Assembly (NCBI GenBank): GCA_036660175.1
Contig: JAVXBD010000015.1
Coordinates: 1-28,895 of the forward strand
Source of the DNA: Christensenella sp036660175
GTDB lineage: Bacteria; Bacillota; Clostridia; Christensenellales; Christensenellaceae
Reading direction: 5' to 3'
Length of the DNA: 28,895 nucleotides
Below the pieces are notes generated by a model, which ran no database searches, had not been told where the DNA came from, and saw nothing but the letters and a program-made list of their open reading frames with translations. Shown here in pieces: positions 7,608 through 16,004 of the stretch. The position numbers were made by a program, and so were the translations under genes. The stretch's first letter is position 1; each line of letters starts with the position of its first letter.

Positions 7608-8543
7608 TTGATAACGCTTGATATTGGAAGTAAATATTGTAAGATTATTTATGCAGCTACCACCAAAAAGAGCATAAAAATCAAAAAAAGCTTAATGGTA
7701 AAAACCCCTGAAAACGCAGTGGAAAACGGGTTTATTACCGATGTGACGGCGGTTGCCGATGTGATTTCGCAGGCGATTTCTTCAACACGTATCAAAGATA
7801 CACAAGCCATTGTGTGTGTGGCAAGCTCACAGATTGTTGCAAAAGAGCTTCAATTTCCAAAGGTGGATATAAAAAAGCTGGATAAGATGATTGCAATGGC
7901 GATGGATACGTATTTAAAGACGGAAGAGTACTCTGTGCAGTATACCTATCATATCGTAAAAGATATGGTGCATACGCAGATTTACGCAATTCCAGAAACA
8001 ATTATCGAAAAGTATAAGCAGCTTTTGACGCAGATAGGGCTTGTGCCTGTGGCGATGGATGTTAATTCCAATGCCATTGAAAAGCTTATCAAAGTGATTA
8101 AAATTATGCCTGATAAAGCGCATATGATTGTGGCGGATATTGGATATGATGAAATCAAAATGCACATTTTTTCGGAGGGGACTTTTGAATATACAAGATG
8201 TGCAAAAATCAATATTGATTATATGAATAAATTACATATTCAAGAGTTGTTTCTTCAGGGCGAAGAACCGAATGAGAATGATGTGAACTATTCTATTTTT
8301 GTCAGTGCGATTTGTGATGAACTGCAAAAAATGATTCAGTTTTATTCGGCTAAGGGTGTGCCAAACGATGCACTGAGCATTTGTTTGTGCGGAGGAACTT
8401 CTCTGCTTTGTGGGCTTCCCCAAACCATTGAAAGTGATTTAAACGTTCATGTTGTGAGGATAGAAGAGATGAACCATGTAGAGCTAAATGGAACAAATCC
8501 AGCGCAATATATCAATGCAATCGGCGCACAAGTAAGACTGTGA
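7608..8543 (+). CDS. pilM: Type IV pilus assembly actin-like protein PilM
   Basis: Actin-fold ATPase-like cytoplasmic protein that docks on the cytoplasmic tail of PilN and links the motor to the PilN/PilO scaffold. The opening ITLDIGSKYCKIIYA is the phosphate-1 motif of the family. VADIGYDEIKMHIF and LCGGTSLLCGLPQTIE are the second phosphate and adenosine motifs. It has 311 residues, slightly shorter than the roughly 350 typical of proteobacterial PilM. The start is TTG at 7608, six bases after AGAGGTGAA. It lies between pilC and pilN with small gaps, so it is in the same operon. A rare start codon here and in pilN suggests moderate translation. Confidence 0.93.
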   Translation: MITLDIGSKYCKIIYAATTKKSIKIKKSLMVKTPENAVENGFITDVTAVADVISQAISSTRIKDTQAIVCVASSQIVAKELQFPKVDIKKLDKMIAMAMDTYLKTEEYSVQYTYHIVKDMVHTQIYAIPETIIEKYKQLLTQIGLVPVAMDVNSNAIEKLIKVIKIMPDKAHMIVADIGYDEIKMHIFSEGTFEYTRCAKINIDYMNKLHIQELFLQGEEPNENDVNYSIFVSAICDELQKMIQFYSAKGVPNDALSICLCGGTSLLCGLPQTIESDLNVHVVRIEEMNHVELNGTNPAQYINAIGAQVRL

Positions 8544-8555
8544 GGGTGAATTGAT

Positions 8556-9236
8556 TTGAAAGATATTAATTTTTTTACAAGTATCAAACAAAATAAGCCG
8601 AAGAAGAAAATCAATCCGCTTGTTAGAAACGGCATCATCATATCCTGCATCTGCGCACTTGTGGTTGTAGGAAGTTATGTCTTTATGACGATGAAAACAA
8701 GCAATGTAAAGGCGGCTGTGGCACAGCTTGAAGATAAATACAATGAGTCTGAAAGCGCAAAGCAGCTACACGATTTTGAAGCGAAACAGGAAGAATTGAT
8801 GCAGCTTTCTGACTATGTAATGCACGCAAATGCACTTACAAAAGCAATTGACGCATATCCTAAGATTGATGAGGCGTTTTTAAAGGCAGTTGCATCAAAA
8901 ATGCCAGAGGACGTAAAAGTGGTGACAACGCAATATACGCAAGGTGTGTTTACGCTACAGTGTATCAGCAAGAACTCGCTTTCGCCAGCAGCTTTTGCAG
9001 CGGCATTGCGTGAGATAGAGGGCGTTTTAGACGTGCAGTATCCTGGATATGCTATGGTCAATGTTGATACGGCACCCATAGAAGAGCCGCAGATTCCGCA
9101 GATTGATGCAGGACAGGAGCAAGCGGCAAAGAAGCCAGAGCCTAAGGAATCGGCAAAACCGACACAGCAGCCGCAGACACAAACAGATATTTCCTTTACA
9201 GTATCTTGTATTCTTAAGGGAGGTGAGGCAAAATGA
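8556..9236 (+). CDS. pilN: PilN-like type IV pilus scaffold protein
   Basis: Single-span membrane protein expected to bind PilM through its N-terminus and PilO outside the membrane. It opens MKDINFF, the short conserved PilN tail that inserts into PilM, followed by a basic stretch and one membrane segment (about 25-46). A coiled region lies at about 52-80. A ferredoxin-like domain ends near residue 165, followed by a Pro/Gln/Lys-rich low-complexity tail (about 170-205) and a short final strand. Overall similarity is weak, so the call rests on the N-terminal motif, topology and position. The start is TTG at 8556 after GAGGGTGAA. The stop overlaps the next start by 4 bases. Confidence 0.82.
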   Translation: MKDINFFTSIKQNKPKKKINPLVRNGIIISCICALVVVGSYVFMTMKTSNVKAAVAQLEDKYNESESAKQLHDFEAKQEELMQLSDYVMHANALTKAIDAYPKIDEAFLKAVASKMPEDVKVVTTQYTQGVFTLQCISKNSLSPAAFAAALREIEGVLDVQYPGYAMVNVDTAPIEEPQIPQIDAGQEQAAKKPEPKESAKPTQQPQTQTDISFTVSCILKGGEAK

Positions 9237-9997
9237 CACTTTCCAAGCGTGAAATAGTATTGGTTTTTGTTCTTGTCATTGTTGCAATTTTTGCATTGGG
9301 TTTTTATTTTGTTGTGATGCCCACAATGAATCATATGAATGAAACTGCTCAAGCATTAGAAGATTTAAAAAACAATGTGATGGTAAGCGAGGTCGAAGCA
9401 CAGCAGGCGGCATCTATGCAGGAGCAGTTAGATGCTAAAAACAAGGAAGCAGAGGCGGCGGGAACGGCGTTTTTTGATCCATTACATCAAGAGCAAGCGG
9501 AGTATTGGTTTGGTGAGCTTGCAGATAAAAGCAATCTAAAAGTGCAGTCTATCAGTCTTTCTCCTGTGCAGGAAACGCAAGCAGCATATGCACCAGAACA
9601 AAACGGCATGCCGATAACAGATCCAGCAGCGATGCCAAGCACCATGCCAATTGATCCAGCAGCGATACCAAGCACTGCACCGATGACGGATATAGCATCT
9701 GTGCCAAGTGCAGCACCTGCCGATGTTTCTGCCGAGGCGATTGCAGCGGGAAACAAGACCAATGCGATTTTTGTCAGCGCAGTGGTATATGGAGAATACG
9801 CACAGATTCAAGGTTTTTTACAGTCTGTATATGAGAATCCTTATGCGGCGGTGATTGATAATATTGTCATTTCACAGGCGCAGGACGGCGGATATGCGAT
9901 GAACATTACCCTGCACGTTTTTGGTATTTCAAAGCTAAAGCCAGCACCTGCACACGAGTTTTCACAGCCATCAGGGCAAAGCGTATTGATGAAATAA
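9233..9997 (+). CDS. pilO: PilO-like type IV pilus scaffold protein
   Basis: Partner of PilN. It has a short cytoplasmic N-terminus, one membrane span (8-29), a helical coiled region (about 35-78) and a C-terminal ferredoxin-like domain (IFVSAVVYGEYAQIQGFLQSVYENPYA, then IVISQ and the final strand). The odd part is a Pro/Ala/Met-rich insertion at about 129-162, made of three imperfect 11-12-residue units (TDPAAMPSTMP, IDPAAIPSTAP, MTDIASVPSAAP). It splits the first strand from the rest of the domain and is probably a flexible extracytoplasmic linker. The ATG overlaps the pilN stop (ATGA), and GGAGGTGAG lies just ahead. The assignment rests on topology and gene order; the sequence itself is divergent. 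Confidence 0.8.
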   Translation: MTLSKREIVLVFVLVIVAIFALGFYFVVMPTMNHMNETAQALEDLKNNVMVSEVEAQQAASMQEQLDAKNKEAEAAGTAFFDPLHQEQAEYWFGELADKSNLKVQSISLSPVQETQAAYAPEQNGMPITDPAAMPSTMPIDPAAIPSTAPMTDIASVPSAAPADVSAEAIAAGNKTNAIFVSAVVYGEYAQIQGFLQSVYENPYAAVIDNIVISQAQDGGYAMNITLHVFGISKLKPAPAHEFSQPSGQSVLMK

Positions 9998-10040
9998 GTC
10001 TTTTGAAGCGTGCAGACAGCTAAATTTTTAGCAGGCATTT

Positions 10041-10127
10041 ATGGCAATCAGTACGACGTATGTACTAAAAAATCAAGACGGAATGGCGGAAACGTTATTA
10101 AAAAAAAACCAAGCGGAGAAGATGTAG
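10041..10127 (+). CDS. Possible 28-residue small protein between pilO and pilX-like gene
   Basis: A short frame (MAISTTYVLKNQDGMAETLL, then a Lys/Gln-rich end) fills part of the 137-base gap. A weak GCAGG lies 5-6 bases ahead of the ATG. Its TAG lies inside the ribosome binding site of the next gene (TAGGA), which would allow translational coupling. No family was recognised. It may be chance. Confidence 0.2.
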   Translation: MAISTTYVLKNQDGMAETLLKKNQAEKM

Positions 10128-10134
10128 GAATAAC

Positions 10135-12531
10135 ATGAACACACAAAATAAAATAATCGAAAAACTGAAAAGCAAGAGGGGAAGCACTTTGGTGCTTGCT
10201 CTTTGTGTGTTTGCATTGATTGTGACAATTGGCATGAGTGTTATCATGGTTGCAGGTGTATCGCATAACCAAACTACAAAAATTTTGGGCCAAAAGCAGG
10301 CAGATTTTAGTGCGGAATCGGTTTTAAATAGCGTGATTTATAAAATTAAAGACGGAACAATCAATCCACAGGACGCAATTTTTAGCGACGAGGACATAGT
10401 AACGGGCAGCGGCAGTGATGCACATCTTGGGAAATACGAGTTTTTTATCACCAGATATAATCATACGCCTAATCTGTATAAAGTTGCGGTAAAGGCGGAT
10501 TATAATGGGAGTATATCGGAAATCCACACCATTATGCAGTGTGATGATTTACCGTCTGGAGATATGTCGCAAGAGGAAAAAGAGATTCGGAAGCGGTTTG
10601 AAAATGTAATTGATGCAAATGGCGAACTGATCTATGTGCTTCCGCAAAAAGACAGTGCCATTGCGCAAAATATACAGGCAACGGGAAGTATTCGTGTACT
10701 CGATAAAATCAAGCAGGACACTGTGCTGAGCCTTGCAAAAGGTGCGGTGGTGACGCAGAATTTGCGTACGGTACGTCCACTTATTTTAAACGGAGCAGTG
10801 ATAGGGACGGATACCAAAAAAAATGTGGTGCAGGTTTCAAACGATATTACCATCAGTGCAAATACGGTGATGCACGCAAAAGTGTATTCGACGGCAAATA
10901 TTTACGCATACGGCAGTCAGATGATTGATGGAGCGCTTTTTGCAAACGGCAGTATTTATTTTGGCGGTACAAACACCTTAACAGAAACAGCACGAAGCCA
11001 AAAAGAAGTGGTGTTCTCGCCGAATGCGGTATTAAAAGGAAAAGGGAACGTGGTTTCAAACGAGCGTTTGACGGTGGGGAAAGGTTCTCAAATTGAAGCT
11101 TTGCTCTATTCAAACGGGGATATTGTGCTTAACGAAAACTGTAAGATTACTGGGGATATTATGGCAGCAGGAACGGTAACGGTGATGAAAGGCTGCACGA
11201 TTAAAGGGAATATTACAGCAAAAAAGATAGAATTTCCACAGCAATCTGTCAATATGAACGGAAACATCATTTCTACGGGTGATGTAAATATTACATCCAC
11301 ACTGGGAAATGTTACCAATATTACGGGGGACATCAATGCAAACGGGAATATTTTGCTGGGGGAAGAGGTCCGTGTGAAAGGCAACGTATATGGACGAGGA
11401 CCTTCGAGCAGCCTCACAGTACGTGGAGATAAAACAACAGTGACAGGAAATATCGAGCTTAACGGAACGATGAATTTAGAAAAAGGCACAATTTATGGGA
11501 ACATCTCTGCGATTACCAGTTATAATCAAGGAAAGTCTTATGTATTTGGAAGCGTACTTACAAACGGAGATGTGACGGTTTCTGATTTTACGGCGTATAT
11601 TGATAAGACGCTGACGGCTTCGGGAAATGCCTATTTGCCTGCGGCGATGTCGCCATGGGGCGTATCGGGCGGCATCATGAAGCTTGGCGGTGTATGCAAC
11701 ATTACCGTCAACGGTGCTATTATAAATGCAGGGGATATTCCGAAAATTACTCCTTTGGAGGTTTTGCCAGAGCTGATACCGATTACAATTGATACGATTA
11801 AATTTGGGGACGAGTTCACTTCTGAAAAACAGCCTTGGACAATTAAAAGTGCAGATATTCAAAGCGAGATGCTTGCCAATCGGTTTTCGGTTGATATAGA
11901 TTTGCCTGAAAGTACCAGCGGATATGAGGTGGTGGGCAACAGCTATATCATCAGCCACCACAGTACCATTGAGGGGATTACGGGAAATGACTGGGCAAAC
12001 GCCAAAAAGATTGTACTTGATGCGTCAAAAAGCGATTTATACATTACACTGGCTGCACCAAAAAATGAAAGCAAAATCGTTTTGCCTACAAATTTGGATA
12101 TTGTGACAAAAGGAAAATACAATGTTTATCTGTTTATAGATGATCATGTATCCAGCTTTTATGTTCCTGTAAATTCATTTTTGGGTAGAGAAGAATACAT
12201 CAATTTTGTGCCGCCAAACGATACGCTTGCACCAAATCTGTACCTTATTTCAAACGTAACAGGGGCGACGGTGGATCTTAGCAACGGTTCTGTTTATGCG
12301 TTTGTATATGTGCCAAGAGGCAAGGCGCTCGTCAATAAAATGACACCTGCAAATTTTAGCGCAAAGGTGTATGGAGCGGTTAATGCGGCGACTGTGGATA
12401 CAGGAAACGGTATGAAATATATACAATATAGCCCGACTTATATTAATAAAGGCGGGGGAGAATTGCCCGAGGGAGTTCCACCAAGTGCAACGGCTTTGTG
12501 GACGGTAAGGGGGAAATACTATGGATTATAA
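10135..12531 (+). CDS. Large PilX-like pilus protein with beta-helix repeats
   Basis: A 798-residue secreted or pilus-associated protein. The N-terminus KRG then STLVLALCVFALIVTIG (14-33) is a prepilin-like basic/Gly junction plus hydrophobic helix of the PilX_N type. The Glu expected at +5 is absent. Residues about 180-560 carry many short Gly-Asn/Asp-Ile turns (GDIMAAG, GNITAK, GNIIS, GDINANG, GNVYGRG, GNIELNG, GNISA), roughly every 18-20 residues, as in bactofilin-like or polymer-forming beta-helices. The C-terminal 200 residues are another beta-rich domain. It could be a tip adhesin or a non-pilin assembly factor. ATG 10135 has AGGA five bases ahead. The 3' end overlaps the next prepilin gene by 11 bases, so it belongs to the pilus operon. 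Confidence 0.7.
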   Translation: MNTQNKIIEKLKSKRGSTLVLALCVFALIVTIGMSVIMVAGVSHNQTTKILGQKQADFSAESVLNSVIYKIKDGTINPQDAIFSDEDIVTGSGSDAHLGKYEFFITRYNHTPNLYKVAVKADYNGSISEIHTIMQCDDLPSGDMSQEEKEIRKRFENVIDANGELIYVLPQKDSAIAQNIQATGSIRVLDKIKQDTVLSLAKGAVVTQNLRTVRPLILNGAVIGTDTKKNVVQVSNDITISANTVMHAKVYSTANIYAYGSQMIDGALFANGSIYFGGTNTLTETARSQKEVVFSPNAVLKGKGNVVSNERLTVGKGSQIEALLYSNGDIVLNENCKITGDIMAAGTVTVMKGCTIKGNITAKKIEFPQQSVNMNGNIISTGDVNITSTLGNVTNITGDINANGNILLGEEVRVKGNVYGRGPSSSLTVRGDKTTVTGNIELNGTMNLEKGTIYGNISAITSYNQGKSYVFGSVLTNGDVTVSDFTAYIDKTLTASGNAYLPAAMSPWGVSGGIMKLGGVCNITVNGAIINAGDIPKITPLEVLPELIPITIDTIKFGDEFTSEKQPWTIKSADIQSEMLANRFSVDIDLPESTSGYEVVGNSYIISHHSTIEGITGNDWANAKKIVLDASKSDLYITLAAPKNESKIVLPTNLDIVTKGKYNVYLFIDDHVSSFYVPVNSFLGREEYINFVPPNDTLAPNLYLISNVTGATVDLSNGSVYAFVYVPRGKALVNKMTPANFSAKVYGAVNAATVDTGNGMKYIQYSPTYINKGGGELPEGVPPSATALWTVRGKYYGL

Positions 12532-12874
12532 AAAAACCCTGCGCTCTAAAAAAGCAATGACTTTGGTAGAAGTGATTGTGAGCGTTGCCATACTTGCTTT
12601 TATTGCGGTGGCGATGTTGGGGCTTTTGTTGCCTGCAATCAATCTGCAAAAAGATGCAACGATGCGTGATACAGACATCTATGAGTCCGCAGAACATCTT
12701 GCAATCAGTGTTGAGCTGGCTAACCCAACCAGCGGCGGAAATACTGTAGTAGATCCGTATTATTATATCAAATTTGATATTGGCGGTAAGCAAGTGGTAT
12801 GTAAAGGCTCGCTTGTGACGACAAAGTCAAATGATGTGGATATGAAGGCGTTTGTACCGAAGGTGGCAAAGTAA
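12521..12874 (+). CDS. Minor type IV prepilin
   Basis: A 117-residue pilin-like protein with a class III signal: KKA, then MTLVEVIVSVAILAFIAVAM (residues 11-33), with Glu at +5 of the mature chain. The residue before the cleavage site is Ala, not Gly, and the first mature residue is Met. The C-terminal part is short and beta-rich, with no cysteine pair. Minor pilins prime assembly of the fibre and sit at its tip. It overlaps the preceding PilX-like gene by 11 bases, and the next prepilin starts 4 bases after its stop, so the three are probably translated together and may form a priming complex. Confidence 0.88.
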   Translation: MDYKKTLRSKKAMTLVEVIVSVAILAFIAVAMLGLLLPAINLQKDATMRDTDIYESAEHLAISVELANPTSGGNTVVDPYYYIKFDIGGKQVVCKGSLVTTKSNDVDMKAFVPKVAK

Positions 12875-12878
12875 GCAT

Positions 12879-13400
12879 ATGAAAAAATCAAACAAAAAAG
12901 CATTTACGCTGGTAGAATTGATTGTTGTGATTGCCATCATAGGAATTTTGGGTGTGGGGCTTATTTCGATGATTGTTTCGTCCACAAATGTTTTTTCGGT
13001 GGTAAGTGAAGGACTGGAAACCAAGATGGTTACAAACTCAGTGATGCAGCTTGTCACAAGCAAAGTTAGATTTGCCAAGGATTTGGCGGTGATGGACGAG
13101 GTCGAGATAACGGATAAAACTTATGAATATCTCTTTAGCAGAAACGGCAGACTGTATACGCAAATTGCCGATGAAATAACGGAAGTGTACCCTGAGGATT
13201 TCTATCATGGATATGATATTGAGGTTGTTTTTCACAAGGCAAGCGAGGCTACACTGCAAGTTAGTGTGATTATTAAAAAAGACGGGGTGCAGCAGTACGA
13301 GGCACAGACGGGCATTGGCACACAAAACACACCAAAGATTATGAATCATTCTACAAAAAAAAGCAATGTGATTCGATATTCGCTTGTCAGTGGAGTATAA
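12879..13400 (+). CDS. Minor type IV prepilin
   Basis: A 173-residue prepilin. The signal is KKA then FTLVELIVVIAIIGILGVGL, with Glu at +5, cleaved by PilD after Ala. The globular part (about 35-173) is mixed alpha/beta and resembles PilW/GspJ-like minor pilins, including the motif SVIIKKDGVQQYEAQTGIG near the end. The ATG at 12879 is preferred because the methionine is followed directly by the basic n-region. An upstream in-frame TTG at 12852 would add nine residues of no family value. AGGTGG at 12861-12866 is the nearest ribosome site, at long spacing. It ends 7 bases from the convergent pilD gene, with no terminator seen between them. Confidence 0.9.
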   Translation: MKKSNKKAFTLVELIVVIAIIGILGVGLISMIVSSTNVFSVVSEGLETKMVTNSVMQLVTSKVRFAKDLAVMDEVEITDKTYEYLFSRNGRLYTQIADEITEVYPEDFYHGYDIEVVFHKASEATLQVSVIIKKDGVQQYEAQTGIGTQNTPKIMNHSTKKSNVIRYSLVSGV

Positions 13401-13407
13401 AAGTGCG

Positions 13408-14169
13408 TTAGCCCAGCAGCGAAAAATACCAAGTGAGCATGGTATTGCCAAACAAAAAAGCAAGAATTGTGCCGATACAAAGCATGGGTACAAATGGAAT
13501 GGCATCTTTGCCCTTGCGCTTTTTGGTTAAGAGGAGAATAGCACCGATGATGCCGCCTGCAAGGACGGATAAGAACAAGGCAAGCAGACCAAGCTTCCAC
13601 CCGAGCAGCAGCCCAGCAGCAGCCATCAGTTTTACATCACCCATGCCCATTGCATTGCCTTTGCTGATAAGGACAATCAGCAGCAGCGGCAAAGAGGATG
13701 CAGCAACGCCAAGCAACCTTTCCCACCACATGATATATGGAAAGAAAAACGATAGAATACCCAGTACGGCAATGAAAATAGAGATGCCGTTTGGAAGCTC
13801 AAAGGTTTTAATATCAATGGCGGACGCAACAATTAGGACGGAAATAAAAGCCCAAGCGAACAGTGTTAAAACGTTCATGCCAAACACATAAAAGCTGAGT
13901 ACAAAAAGTGCAGCGCACAAAAGCTCTATGACGGGATAAATGATGCTGATTTTGCTCTTGCAATGGCGGCACTTTCCCCGCAAAAACAGAAAACTAAAAA
14001 CAGGGATTAAATCAAGCGCTTTTAAAGGCGTGTTGCAAGTCGGGCAGATAGAGCTACCCTTTGCGATAGACATCTGAATCGGAATGCGATAGATGCAAAC
14101 ATTTAAAAAACTGCCGATGCACAATCCAAGAATCAGTGCAAATGGCCAAAAAAACTGAAAATAAATCAT
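13408..14169 (-). CDS. pilD: Prepilin leader peptidase/N-methyltransferase PilD
   Basis: Membrane aspartyl protease that cleaves the basic leader of prepilins and methylates the new N-terminus. The 253 residues have the family layout: an N-terminal span, a cytoplasmic domain with two CxxC zinc pairs (C42/C45 CPTC, C67/C70 CRHC), then several spans carrying the two catalytic aspartates D119 (ASAIDIKTFELPNG) and D178 (GMGDVKLM, the GxGD motif). GSFLNVCIYRIP near residue 19 is also typical. It is the only pilus gene on the minus strand, placed inside the pil locus and back to back with pilB. GAGGTAG (14183 to 14177) precedes the ATG. Its substrates here all carry Ala at -1. Confidence 0.97.
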   Translation of the reverse strand: MIYFQFFWPFALILGLCIGSFLNVCIYRIPIQMSIAKGSSICPTCNTPLKALDLIPVFSFLFLRGKCRHCKSKISIIYPVIELLCAALFVLSFYVFGMNVLTLFAWAFISVLIVASAIDIKTFELPNGISIFIAVLGILSFFFPYIMWWERLLGVAASSLPLLLIVLISKGNAMGMGDVKLMAAAGLLLGWKLGLLALFLSVLAGGIIGAILLLTKKRKGKDAIPFVPMLCIGTILAFLFGNTMLTWYFSLLG

Positions 14170-14190
14170 AACTTTGCTACCTCAATCAAT

Positions 14191-14219
14191 ATTATATTTG
14201 AAAATGGGCAGAGTTACAA
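14191..14219 (-). promoter_or_regulatory. pilD promoter
   Basis: Reading the minus strand, TTGTAA (14219-14214), 17 bases and TATAAT (14196-14191). The predicted start near 14184 leaves only a very short leader before the ribosome site. It overlaps the candidate pilB promoter on the other strand. Confidence 0.55.
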
Positions 14220-14226
14220 CTATTTT
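14198..14226 (+). promoter_or_regulatory. Candidate pilB promoter, overlapping that of pilD
   Basis: TTGAAA (14198-14203), 17 bases and TATTTT (14221-14226). The -35 box is good and the -10 box weaker. The two divergent promoters share sequence, so polymerases or a regulator could exclude one another. Confidence 0.4.
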
Positions 14227-14272
14227 ATAAACGACACAAAGTCAAAATAATTTTGTAAAGGTGAAAAGTGAT

Positions 14273-15964
14273 ATGGCAATAAAAAACATACCAATCGGAC
14301 AAATTCTTTTGCAGGAACAACTGATTACGCAGGACCAGCTTGAGCAGGCGCTCGTTATTCAAAAAGAAAAGGGTGCAAGGCTGGGCGATGTTTTAATTGA
14401 CGAAGGATTTGTAAGCGAGATTGAGTTTACTAAGGCACTTGCAAAACGACTAAAAATTACCTATGTCAATTTAGACGACACAGTGATTAAAGAAAAGGCG
14501 GCACGGCTGATTACACGTGGGATTGCCGAAAAATATAATGCGATACCCGTAGATATTCAGGGGAATCATCTGATTGTTGCAATGAGCGATCCTATGAATT
14601 TCTTTGCGGCTGAGGATATTAAACTTTTGACGGGCATGGAGGTTGAGCAGGTTATTGCATCAAAAGGACAGATTGTAGATGCGATTGAAAACATTTATGC
14701 AAAGCAGTTTGCATATGAGGCGGCTGAAGATGTTTCCAAAGAGTTTGAAATTGTGACGCAAAGCGATATTCAGTCGATTGAAAACGATATGGAAAGCAGA
14801 GTAGATAGCGCACCAGTTGTGCGGCTGGTGAACTCCATCATGCTTCAGGCGGCGGCGATTGGCGCAAGTGATATTCATATCGAGCCATCTAAAACCAACA
14901 CACGCATACGCATGAGGGTGGACGGAAAATTGCAGGAGATTATGACGCTTTCGATTGCTGCACATTCTTCCATTGTGACACGCTTAAAAATTATGGGTTC
15001 GATGAATATTGCAGAGCGCAGACTGCCGCTTGACGGGCGGTGCGAAACGGAAGTAAACGGTATGCAGCTTGATATGCGTATCTCTACATTGCCGACGGTT
15101 TATGGAGAAAAAGTAGTGGTGAGGCTGCTTGCAAGCTCTCTTTCTAAAGGCATTATCAACAAAGAAGATATTGGGTTTACAGCACATAATATGGCGATGT
15201 TCGATGATTTAATCAGGACTTCTCATGGTATTATTTTGGTGACTGGTCCTACTGGAAGCGGTAAAACCACCACGCTGTATGCGATTGTAAAAGAGATTTT
15301 AAATGCACAAATCAACATTGTAACGGTGGAAGATCCGGTTGAATATAAAATTGAGGGCGCAAGCCAAATGCAAATCAACACAAAAGCCGGCCTCACCTTT
15401 GCAACGGGACTGCGTTCTATATTGCGTCAAGATCCTGATGTGATTATGATTGGCGAAATTCGTGATAACGAAACCGCAGAGATTTCTATTCGTGCGGCAA
15501 TCACGGGGCATTTGGTGCTTTCTACCCTGCATACAAACGATGCAATTACCACCATTAACAGATTGGTGGATATGGACGTGAAGCCGTATCTGGTGTCGGC
15601 ATCTTTGGCAGGGATTATTGCACAAAGACTTGTGCGGCTGATTTGCCCAAAATGCAACAAGGAATACACCTCAAACGAAACTGAAAATACGGCGCTGGGG
15701 ATTTCGGACAGCGTGACACTGCATAAGGGAACTGGCTGCCCGTTCTGTAACTATACGGGTTATAAAGGCAGAAAAGCGGTACATGAAATTGTGATTGTTG
15801 ACGATGCGATGCGCTCTATGATTACAAAAGAAGTGCCGAGCAGCGTGATGTACGAATATGTAAAAGACAAGGGAACAACCACTTTAAAGCAAAACGTGAT
15901 AGAGCTTGTACTTGCTGGAGAAACGACGGTGGAAGAACTGATTGAGGTCACTTATTCACTGTAA
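14273..15964 (+). CDS. pilB: Type IV pilus extension ATPase PilB
   Basis: Hexameric cytoplasmic ATPase that powers pilin polymerisation. Residues 1-150 are an MshEN/T2SSE N-terminal domain (IPIGQILLQEQLITQDQLEQ). In other bacteria this domain can bind cyclic di-GMP. The catalytic part has Walker A GPTGSGKT at 325-332, the Asp box VTVEDPVEY, Walker B DPDVIMIGEIRD with E395, and the His box GHLVLSTLHTND. A zinc tetracysteine is present (C458/C461 and C489/C492). The start is ATG 14273, nine bases after AAAGGTG. An upstream in-frame GTG (14261) lies inside that ribosome site and is less likely. The 563 residues are normal. pilT follows after 40 bases. Confidence 0.97.
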   Translation: MAIKNIPIGQILLQEQLITQDQLEQALVIQKEKGARLGDVLIDEGFVSEIEFTKALAKRLKITYVNLDDTVIKEKAARLITRGIAEKYNAIPVDIQGNHLIVAMSDPMNFFAAEDIKLLTGMEVEQVIASKGQIVDAIENIYAKQFAYEAAEDVSKEFEIVTQSDIQSIENDMESRVDSAPVVRLVNSIMLQAAAIGASDIHIEPSKTNTRIRMRVDGKLQEIMTLSIAAHSSIVTRLKIMGSMNIAERRLPLDGRCETEVNGMQLDMRISTLPTVYGEKVVVRLLASSLSKGIINKEDIGFTAHNMAMFDDLIRTSHGIILVTGPTGSGKTTTLYAIVKEILNAQINIVTVEDPVEYKIEGASQMQINTKAGLTFATGLRSILRQDPDVIMIGEIRDNETAEISIRAAITGHLVLSTLHTNDAITTINRLVDMDVKPYLVSASLAGIIAQRLVRLICPKCNKEYTSNETENTALGISDSVTLHKGTGCPFCNYTGYKGRKAVHEIVIVDDAMRSMITKEVPSSVMYEYVKDKGTTTLKQNVIELVLAGETTVEELIEVTYSL

Positions 15965-16004
15965 TATGTATAATAGTACACCTTAAAAATAGGGGGCAAA
16001 GAGT

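Noticed and set aside
8813..9352. 179-codon reverse frame over pilN/pilO, and further reverse frames at 9487-9811
   Set aside because: They mirror Pro/Ala-rich codons of the real genes. No ribosome site or plausible protein family.
13433..13891. 152-codon forward frame antisense to pilD
   Set aside because: pilD on the other strand has all catalytic motifs; this frame is its shadow.
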